Source of the DNA: Phycisphaerales bacterium
GTDB taxonomy: Bacteria > Planctomycetota > Phycisphaerae > Phycisphaerales > SM1A02
Direction of reading: 5' to 3'
DNA: 11,840 nt
NCBI GenBank assembly: GCA_007127615.1
Contig: SKZB01000277.1
Location: 1-11,840 of the forward strand
Positions 7,504-11,840 of this stretch are shown here, piece by piece. A model generated the notes under the pieces. The model saw only the letters and a program-made list of their open reading frames with translations, was not told where the DNA came from and made no database searches. The position numbers were made by a program, and so were the translations under genes. Position 1 is the stretch's first letter, and every line of letters starts with the position of its first letter.

Positions 7504-7561
7504 GGCTCCGTCCTGACGACTTCTTCCTCTTCTTTTCCACCACTCTTCTCACGACGGAGCC
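7504..7561 (+). promoter_or_regulatory. Inverted repeat covering the fabD Shine-Dalgarno
   Basis: GGCTCCGTC (7504-7512) is perfectly complementary to GACGGAGCC (7553-7561). The second arm contains CGGAG, the only Shine-Dalgarno-like sequence in front of the fabD GTG at 7569. The 40-base loop is almost entirely pyrimidine (C/T-rich from 7520 to 7550) and so is likely unstructured. Folding would hide the ribosome site. Confidence 0.5.
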
Positions 7562-7568
7562 AAGCACT

Positions 7569-8504
7569 GTGAATGATGTGATCTATCTCTGTCCCGGTCA
7601 GGGGGCGCAGGCCCTCGGCATGGGACGCGCGTGGCATCGATCGAGCGCCGCGGCGAAGGCCGTGTTTGATGAAGCCGACCGGGTGCTCGGCGATCGACTC
7701 GGCGCCCCGCTCTCGCAGCTTTGTTTCCAGGGACCGGCCGAGCGGCTGAATCAGACCGATGTGAGTCAGCCGGCAATCTACGCCTGCTCGATCGCCTCGG
7801 CCCGCGGGCGGGCGGAAACCGCGGGCGAGCCCACGCTGACCGCCACGGCCGGACTCTCCCTGGGGGAGTACACCGCCCTGTGCCTGGCGGGGGTTTTTGA
7901 CTTTGCAACCGGACTTGAACTCGTGGCGGCCCGGGGCCAACTGATGCAGGAAGCGGCGGAGGCCTCAGATGGAGGCATGGTCGCGCTGATCGGCGCGGAT
8001 GAAGCCCGGGCGGAGGAGGTCTGCCGGAAGGCCGGGCAGGGAGAAATTCTGGTTTGCGCCAACTTCAACGCCCCGGGGCAGATCGTTCTCTCCGGTCACC
8101 GGACCGCCTGTGACCGGGCGGTGGAAATCGCGGGCGAAACGGGGCTGCGCGCGACCGCATTGACGGTGGCGGGGGCGTTCCACTCCCCGCTCATGCAGCC
8201 GGCGGCGGACCGCATGGCGGAGATTCTCGGCCGGGTGGAGATGCAGCCGCCGACGTGTCCGGTCTGGTCCAACGTCACCGCGGCCCGGCATGATCCGGAA
8301 AATCCGGAACTTCTCAGGCAGCGGCTCGTCGAACAGATCGTGCAGCCGGTGCGGTGGGCCCAGGGCTGCGCCGCGCTGGCGGCAGAGCACGCGGAAAGTG
8401 CCTACCATGAACTGGCCCCCGGTTCGGTTCTGCGGGGCCTGATGCGACGCATCGATCGCAATGTGAAGGTAATGAGCCATGATGAACCGGATGATGAATC
8501 GTAG
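7569..8504 (+). CDS. fabD: Malonyl-CoA:ACP transacylase (FabD)
   Basis: FabD transfers malonate from CoA to acyl carrier protein, supplying the extender unit for fatty acid elongation in the cytoplasm. The 311-residue product has the usual length. Visible marks are CPGQGAQ at the N-terminus (oxyanion-hole Gln11), the nucleophile Ser97 in GLSLGEYTAL, Arg122 in AARGQLMQ for the malonate carboxylate, and the catalytic His205 in GAFHSPLM. The residue before the Ser loop is Leu96, where the common form is GHSLGE. The start is GTG 7569, giving MNDVIYLCPGQG in the family-typical place, with CGGAG nine bases upstream inside an inverted repeat. It overlaps the lipoprotein gene by 26 bases and heads the fab cluster. 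Confidence 0.96.
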   Translation: MNDVIYLCPGQGAQALGMGRAWHRSSAAAKAVFDEADRVLGDRLGAPLSQLCFQGPAERLNQTDVSQPAIYACSIASARGRAETAGEPTLTATAGLSLGEYTALCLAGVFDFATGLELVAARGQLMQEAAEASDGGMVALIGADEARAEEVCRKAGQGEILVCANFNAPGQIVLSGHRTACDRAVEIAGETGLRATALTVAGAFHSPLMQPAADRMAEILGRVEMQPPTCPVWSNVTAARHDPENPELLRQRLVEQIVQPVRWAQGCAALAAEHAESAYHELAPGSVLRGLMRRIDRNVKVMSHDEPDDES

Positions 8505-9249
8505 TGTGAGCGTTTTCGGCGTCTGCGCCGTTTTTGCCGCGGCCGGTCTCCTGCTGGTCGGGTGCGGCGGTGAGGAAGAGGAAGTCGTCGTGCGGGAAAC
8601 GGCTCCGCCGCCCCCGCCACCTCCGCCGCCCCCGCCGTCGCTGGATGAACTTATGGAGCAGTTGCGCATCGACGAGCGCGTCATGATGTTCGATGAGTAC
8701 GCGCCGGAGAGCGAAGGGGAGCGCGTTGCGATCCTCGAGTTCTTCGACGCCTTTGCCCGCGGCAATCACGAGGAACTCCGCCGCAAGATGTCCCCTCAGG
8801 ACGCCGAGGAACTTGACGTCCTGGTGCAGGAAGGGTTCTGGCGGGATGCGGTCGAAGGAATCGAGATGATCGAGATTCAGGCCGGTCGCAGCCCGCACGG
8901 TGAAAAGTGTGCGCTGGCCATGTACGTCGTCGACGGTCAGGATCAGATACAGCTCTGGTATTACCGTGACGATGGGAATCGATTTCAATTCGAGTCGGCG
9001 CCGATGCCGCCGGATCTGATTCGTGCACTGAGCGGAAACTGGATTGAAGCGTGGCACAAGATCCTGGAAGAGCAGGTCGAGATCGCCAGCCGGCCGGATG
9101 AAGAGATTGAGATGCCGCAGCGGAATCTTGATCAGGGCGACGACATTGGCGGATCGGATCAGAGTCCCGGCACGCGGCCGCAATCACCCGGTCCTCCCGG
9201 TCCGCGCTCCCCCGGTCGCTCCCCCGGTCGCTCCCCCGGTGGTCGTTAG
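8479..9249 (+). CDS. Proline-rich lipoprotein of unknown function in the fab cluster
   Basis: The 256-residue product starts with a basic, then hydrophobic segment and the lipobox LLVGC (lipidated Cys29 followed by Gly). There follow an acidic patch, a run of eleven prolines (43-53), and a globular segment (about 54-200) rich in Glu and aromatic residues, with LEFFDAFARGNHEELRRKM and IQLWYYRDDGNRFQFE. The tail is low-complexity, built from SPG and SPGR. No family is recognised with confidence; the central segment has an NTF2/SnoaL-like look, which is only an impression. Several ATGs are possible (8479, 8482, 8491, 8494); 8479 has GAAGG nine bases upstream. It overlaps the end of fabD by 26 bases, so translation is probably coupled. 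It should be anchored in an envelope membrane, which is unusual for a gene inside a fatty-acid cluster. Confidence 0.8.
   Translation: MMNRMMNRSVSVFGVCAVFAAAGLLLVGCGGEEEEVVVRETAPPPPPPPPPPPSLDELMEQLRIDERVMMFDEYAPESEGERVAILEFFDAFARGNHEELRRKMSPQDAEELDVLVQEGFWRDAVEGIEMIEIQAGRSPHGEKCALAMYVVDGQDQIQLWYYRDDGNRFQFESAPMPPDLIRALSGNWIEAWHKILEEQVEIASRPDEEIEMPQRNLDQGDDIGGSDQSPGTRPQSPGPPGPRSPGRSPGRSPGGR
9205..9240 (+). repeat. Three perfect 12-bp tandem repeats in the lipoprotein tail
   Basis: CGCTCCCCCGGT is repeated three times without change (9205-9216, 9217-9228, 9229-9240), in frame, encoding the repeated Arg-Ser-Pro-Gly tail. The copy number may vary between strains by slippage without breaking the frame. 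Confidence 0.85.
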
Positions 9250-9310
9250 GGCTCGGCCGGTGGGACACGCGATCTGCTTCGTGAGCGCTTCCCGGTCCGC
9301 GGCACGCGGC

Positions 9311-9338
9311 TTGGCAGACGCGGACGGTTCGGTACAAT
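9311..9338 (+). promoter_or_regulatory. sigma70-type promoter for fabG
   Basis: -35 TTGGCA (9311-9316, 5 of 6 matches) and -10 TACAAT (9333-9338, 5 of 6) are spaced by 16 bases. They sit 62 bases after the lipoprotein stop. Transcription would start near 9345, a few bases before the hairpin at 9350-9377, leaving a leader of about 85 bases before the likely fabG start. Confidence 0.65.
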
Positions 9339-9349
9339 TTTTTCGCACC

Positions 9350-9383
9350 CATCGGCTTGCAATCGTGCAAGCCGATGTCGTCT
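9350..9383 (+). promoter_or_regulatory. 5' leader hairpin of fabG with shared AGCCGATGTYGTCT motif
   Basis: CATCGGCTTGCA (9350-9361) and TGCAAGCCGATG (9366-9377) form a perfect 12-bp stem with a 4-base loop ATCG, right behind the predicted transcription start. TCGTCT follows. The segment 9370-9383 matches 10255-10268 in the acpP leader at 13 of 14 bases. No T-tract follows on either strand, so it is not an intrinsic terminator. Confidence 0.65.
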
Positions 9384-9415
9384 GGTGACACTCTGCACTT
9401 CGTTCTGCCAGGATC

Positions 9416-9422
9416 AAGGAGA
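9416..9422 (+). promoter_or_regulatory. Shine-Dalgarno of fabG in front of an ATC codon
   Basis: AAGGAGA is the only strong ribosome binding site in front of fabG. Seven bases after the core AGGAG (9417-9421) stands ATC (9429-9431), with no ATG, GTG or TTG in the usable distance. This decides the start proposed for fabG. Confidence 0.6.
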
Positions 9423-9428
9423 CGGGCC

Positions 9429-10163
9429 ATCGAACGGCGTATCGCGATCGTGACCGGAGCGAGCCGCGGCATCGGGCGTGCCGTGGCTGAGCAATTCGGG
9501 CGGGACGGCTACCTCGTCGTCCTCCTCAGCCGGACGGCGGCCTCGCTGGAGCAGGTGCGGGATGCCATCTCCGAGGCGGGCGGCGAAGCGGAAGTACGCG
9601 TCTGCGACGTCGGTGACGGCGAGGCGCTCGCCGGCATTATCGAGGAAGTCGCCTCCACGCACGGACGGCTGGACATTCTCGTCAACAATGCCGGCATCAC
9701 CCGCGACGGTCTCATCATGCGCATGAGCGATGAGGACTTTGATGAGGTGATTCGGGTGAATCTGCGGTCGGCATTCGTCGCCTGTCGTGCGGCGGCACGG
9801 CCGATGATGCGGGGCAAATACGGCCGGATCATCAACATCGGCTCGGTCACCGGCGTGGTCGGGAACAGCGGGCAGGCGAACTACGCCGCGGCCAAGGCCG
9901 GCCTGGCCGGTCTGACCAAGACGCTGGCGAAGGAGCTCGGATCGAAGGGGATCACGTCGAACGTCATCGCTCCGGGGTTCATCGACACGGAGATGACCGA
10001 GGCCCTCCCGCAGGCGATGAAGGATGAGGCGGTGAAAAACCTTCCCGCCCGCCGGATGGGCCGGGCCGAAGAAATCGCACATGCCGTCTCATTTCTCGCC
10101 TCGGAAGGGGCGTCCTACGTGACCGGACAGGTTCTCGTCGTCGACGGCGGGTTGACCTGTTGA
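9429..10163 (+). CDS. fabG: 3-oxoacyl-[ACP] reductase (FabG), probable ATC start
   Basis: FabG reduces beta-ketoacyl-ACP to beta-hydroxyacyl-ACP with NADPH. It is a short-chain dehydrogenase of the cytosol. Counting from ATC 9429 the product has 244 residues, the same as E. coli FabG. Visible marks are the cofactor loop TGASRGIG (9-16), NNAG (86-89), the catalytic Ser139, Tyr152 and Lys156 (YAAAK), APGFIDTEM (181-189), and the C-terminal VTGQVLVVDGG. In-frame ATG 9375 and TTG 9357 also exist. They would add 18 or 24 residues unlike any FabG N-terminus known to me, lie inside a strong hairpin, and have no Shine-Dalgarno. The family-like beginning is xERRIAIVTGASRGIG, right after AAGGAGA. The gene has its own promoter and precedes acpP by 120 bases. 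The gene identity is certain; the start codon is a hypothesis. Confidence 0.92.
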   Translation: MERRIAIVTGASRGIGRAVAEQFGRDGYLVVLLSRTAASLEQVRDAISEAGGEAEVRVCDVGDGEALAGIIEEVASTHGRLDILVNNAGITRDGLIMRMSDEDFDEVIRVNLRSAFVACRAAARPMMRGKYGRIINIGSVTGVVGNSGQANYAAAKAGLAGLTKTLAKELGSKGITSNVIAPGFIDTEMTEALPQAMKDEAVKNLPARRMGRAEEIAHAVSFLASEGASYVTGQVLVVDGGLTC

Positions 10164-10199
10164 GCCGATCCGTCGGCGAACGGGACGGGATTGTTCAGA

Positions 10200-10225
10200 C
10201 CGCATTGCAAGGTATGGGAATGCGG
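10200..10225. promoter_or_regulatory. Dyad overlapping the acpP promoter (operator candidate)
   Basis: CCGCATT (10200-10206) and AATGCGG (10219-10225) form a perfect 7-bp inverted repeat with a 12-base spacer. It overlaps the -35 and ends two bases before the -10. The position is that expected of a repressor site. The regulator is not identifiable from the window. Confidence 0.45.
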
Positions 10226-10232
10226 CTATATT
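10205..10232 (+). promoter_or_regulatory. sigma70-type promoter for acpP
   Basis: -35 TTGCAA (10205-10210, 4 of 6) and -10 TATATT (10227-10232, 5 of 6) are spaced by 16 bases. Transcription would start near 10239, at the foot of the leader hairpin. It lies 41 bases after the fabG stop, so acpP can be expressed independently. That is common for acpP, whose product is needed in large amounts. Confidence 0.6.
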
Positions 10233-10239
10233 GGGCCCC

Positions 10240-10268
10240 CGTCGGCGATCTGGCAGCCGATGTTGTCT
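10240..10268 (+). promoter_or_regulatory. 5' leader hairpin of acpP with shared AGCCGATGTYGTCT motif
   Basis: CGTCGGC (10240-10246) pairs with GCCGATG (10256-10262), including one G-T wobble, around a 9-base loop, and TTGTCT follows. The hairpin begins at the predicted transcription start and ends 9 bases before the acpP AGGAG. 10255-10268 matches the fabG leader 9370-9383 at 13 of 14 bases. A copy of the 5' arm with its flanks, CCGTCGGCGA, also occurs at 10170-10179, just after the fabG stop. Confidence 0.55.
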
Positions 10269-10283
10269 TTCAGGAGATGCACC

Positions 10284-10529
10284 GTGACCGAGCAGGAAAT
10301 CGAAGCCAAGGTTGTTGAGATCGTGGCCGAACAGATGGGCGTGGACAAAAGCGAGATCACACGTGAGACGAGCTTCACGAATGATCTGAATGCGGACAGT
10401 CTCGACGTCGTCGAACTGGTCATGGAATTCGAGGATGAATTCGAGACCTCGATCCCCGATGAAGAGGCCGAGAAGATTCAGACCGTCGGCCAGGCGATCA
10501 CCTACATCTCGACCCACATGAACAAGTAA
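10284..10529 (+). CDS. acpP: Acyl carrier protein (AcpP)
   Basis: AcpP carries the growing acyl chain on a 4'-phosphopantetheine arm for all fatty-acid synthase enzymes. The 81-residue acidic product has the family length. The attachment Ser39 lies in [18 protein letters not shown], with the DSL motif, and helix III contains IPDEEAEKI. The start is GTG 10284, with AGGAG (10272-10276) seven bases upstream. An ATG at 10277 is out of frame, and an upstream in-frame ATG at 10191 would add 31 residues covering the promoter and leader, so both are rejected. It sits between fabG and fabF as in most bacteria. Confidence 0.96.
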   Translation: MTEQEIEAKVVEIVAEQMGVDKSEITRETSFTNDLNADSLDVVELVMEFEDEFETSIPDEEAEKIQTVGQAITYISTHMNK

Positions 10530-10549
10530 GCGTGGGAACGGGAGAATCC

Positions 10550-10621
10550 ATGTCCGCTTTGCATGACTCGGCCGCGGCGCGGCCGCTGCTCGCTCCGGTC
10601 TCGCGGGAGTTGTCCGTATGA
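10550..10621 (+). CDS. Candidate 23-codon leader ORF overlapping the fabF start
   Basis: ATG 10550 has GGGAG (10540-10544) five bases upstream and opens a 23-residue frame beginning MSALHDSAAARPLLAP. Its TGA (10619-10621) overlaps the fabF ATG (10618-10620) as ATGA. The 88-base gap between acpP and fabF is thus almost filled. A 7-bp GC hairpin, CGGCCGC-GGC-GCGGCCG, lies inside it at 10569-10585. It could couple fabF translation to leader translation. No family is recognised, and a chance frame remains possible. Confidence 0.4.
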   Translation: MSALHDSAAARPLLAPVSRELSV

Positions 10622-11840
10622 CGCAGCCCAGCGCCCGTCGCCGCGTCGTCGTCACCGGGCTCGGCGCGATTACCGATGTCGGCCACAGCGCCGCCGATAC
10701 CTGGGATGCGCTGAAGAACGGCCGTTCCGGCATTCAGCTCATTCAGGCCTTTGAGCAGGATGAACGCTGGACGGTCCGGATCGCCGGTGAAATTCGGGAC
10801 TGGGACCCCGGTTCCGTCATCGACTTTCGCGAAGCCAAACGGATGGACCGGTTCACGCTCTTCGGCATGGGCGCGGCCGAGGAAGCCGCACGCGATTCGG
10901 GGATCGACTTCTCCCAGGGCGATCCGTACCGGCGCGGCGTGGTCATCGGATCCGGCGTGGGAGGCATCCTCACCATCGAGGAGTATCACAAACGCCTGCT
11001 CGACGGCGGACCGCGAAAGCTGAATCCGTTCGTCGTACCCAAGCTGATGGTGAACGCCTGCGCCGGAAATGTCTCTATTCGACATAATCTGCGCGGCGTG
11101 AATTCCGCCACCGCCACCGCCTGCGCGACCGGCGCGCACGCGATCGGCACGGCGTTCCACCTGATTCAGCGCGGCGATTCGGAGGTCATGTTCGCCGGCG
11201 GATGCGAAGCCGCCGTCTCTCCGCTCTGTGTCGGCTCGTTCGCATCGATGAAGGCGCTCTCCACGCGCAACGATGATCCGGCCCGGGCTTCCCGGCCGTT
11301 CGATGTCGACCGGGACGGCTTCGTTCTTGCCGAAGGCGCCGCGGTGATCATTCTGGAAGAGCTGGAGCATGCCAAAGAGCGCGGGGCGACGATCTACGCC
11401 GAAATGCTCGGCTTCGGTTCCTCGGGCGACGCCGATCACATCGCCGCCCCCGACGCTGAGGGCACCGGAGCGCAGCACGCGATGAAACTCGCCATCCGGG
11501 ACGCCGGATTGAATCTGGAACAGATCGGGTACATCAACGCCCACGGAACATCGACCCCACTCGGTGACGCGGCGGAGGTCACGGCGGTCAAACGGCTCTT
11601 CGGCGACCACGCGGCCAAGGTCAGAATGAGCTCGACCAAGAGCATGACCGGCCACACGCTCGGGGCGGCGGGCGGAATCGAATCGGTCGCGACGATTCTG
11701 GCGGTGCGTGATGACCTGCTCCCGCCGACGATCAACCTCGATCAGCCGGACGATGCGTTCGACCTGGATTTCGTGGCCAACACCGCCCAGGAGCGGCCAC
11801 TCGATTACGCCCTGAACAACTCCTTCGGATTCGGCGGGCA
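10618..11840 (+). CDS. fabF: 3-oxoacyl-[ACP] synthase II (FabF), 3' end cut by the window
   Basis: FabF condenses malonyl-ACP with acyl-ACP, extending the chain by two carbons in the cytosol. 407 codons are present; FabF is usually about 410-420 long, so only the last few residues are missing, just after NNSFGFGG. Visible marks are RRVVVTGLG at the N-terminus, the nucleophile Cys169 in TATACATGAHAIG, His309 in NAHGTSTPLGD, and Lys341 with His346 in STKSMTGHTLGAAG, completing the Cys-His-His triad. The stretch SMKALSTRNDDPARASRPFDVDRDG is typical of FabF rather than FabB. GGGAG (10605-10609) stands eight bases before the ATG, which overlaps the stop of the preceding leader frame. Confidence 0.95.
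   Translation, partial: MTQPSARRRVVVTGLGAITDVGHSAADTWDALKNGRSGIQLIQAFEQDERWTVRIAGEIRDWDPGSVIDFREAKRMDRFTLFGMGAAEEAARDSGIDFSQGDPYRRGVVIGSGVGGILTIEEYHKRLLDGGPRKLNPFVVPKLMVNACAGNVSIRHNLRGVNSATATACATGAHAIGTAFHLIQRGDSEVMFAGGCEAAVSPLCVGSFASMKALSTRNDDPARASRPFDVDRDGFVLAEGAAVIILEELEHAKERGATIYAEMLGFGSSGDADHIAAPDAEGTGAQHAMKLAIRDAGLNLEQIGYINAHGTSTPLGDAAEVTAVKRLFGDHAAKVRMSSTKSMTGHTLGAAGGIESVATILAVRDDLLPPTINLDQPDDAFDLDFVANTAQERPLDYALNNSFGFGG

Noticed and set aside
6402..7940. 512-codon open frame on the minus strand across the ureohydrolase and fabD
   Set aside because: It is antisense to two genes with complete catalytic motifs; its translation is Arg/Gly-rich without family marks. It is a product of high GC.
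9350..9377. Hairpin before fabG as a rho-independent terminator
   Set aside because: No T-tract follows on either strand; the T-run at 9338-9343 lies upstream of it.
9357..9428. TTG 9357 or ATG 9375 as the fabG start
   Set aside because: Both lie in a perfect hairpin, lack a Shine-Dalgarno and add residues foreign to FabG. They are kept as the alternative if ATC initiation is disproved.
10191..10283. ATG 10191 as the acpP start
   Set aside because: It would add 31 residues translated from the promoter and leader; GTG 10284 with AGGAG gives the family length.
10498..11655. 385-codon minus-strand frame opposite fabF
   Set aside because: Shadow of fabF; the plus strand has all FabF catalytic residues.
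1..11840. tRNA or rRNA genes
   Set aside because: No cloverleaf with a GTTCRA-type T-loop or rRNA-like stretch was recognised on reading the intergenic regions; a covariance search was not possible.

Overview
The window is GC-rich DNA from what is most likely a planctomycete, probably of the Phycisphaerae type. The main pointer is a secreted FG-GAP/VCBS-repeat protein that ends in two dockerin-like calcium loops, a combination frequent in that group. Lineage-typical variants elsewhere (a GLSLGE nucleophile elbow in FabD, a proline-rich lipoprotein) are compatible with this but do not prove it.

Layout. At the left edge (1-249, minus) is the end-truncated remainder of a thioredoxin-fold (TlpA/redoxin-like) gene that appears to lack the CXXC motif. 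A gene-poor stretch carries a weak promoter for astD (609-2123, plus), a succinylglutamate-semialdehyde dehydrogenase. After astD come about 500 bases without a gene, holding three strong hairpins, short tandem octamer repeats and a terminator-like hairpin. Then follow the secreted dockerin protein (2642-4357, plus), a very strong 17-bp-stem terminator, and a convergent exported DUF4140/DUF4139 (MuiA-type) protein (4452-6239, minus).

The right half is a fatty-acid synthesis locus. It begins with an agmatinase-family ureohydrolase (6450-7442), followed by fabD, a lipoprotein overlapping fabD, fabG, acpP and fabF (cut by the window end). FabD loads malonate onto the acyl carrier protein AcpP, FabF condenses malonyl-ACP with the growing chain, and FabG reduces the resulting beta-ketoacyl-ACP. 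The plsX, fabH and rpmF genes that often accompany this cluster are not in the window.

The most interesting signals are in the fab locus. fabG and acpP each have a recognisable sigma70-type promoter, and each predicted transcript begins with a hairpin built from CRTCGGC and GCCGATG arms and followed by TYGTCT; 13 of 14 bases of the 3' part are identical. The fabG frame has a textbook Shine-Dalgarno only in front of an ATC codon, which would give exactly 244 residues. The acpP promoter is overlapped by a 7-bp dyad. The fabD Shine-Dalgarno lies in a 9-bp inverted repeat with a pyrimidine-rich loop. A 23-codon leader reading frame with its own Shine-Dalgarno overlaps the fabF start by ATGA. Together these suggest that each fab gene here has its own post-transcriptional control. 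That interpretation is inference from sequence alone.
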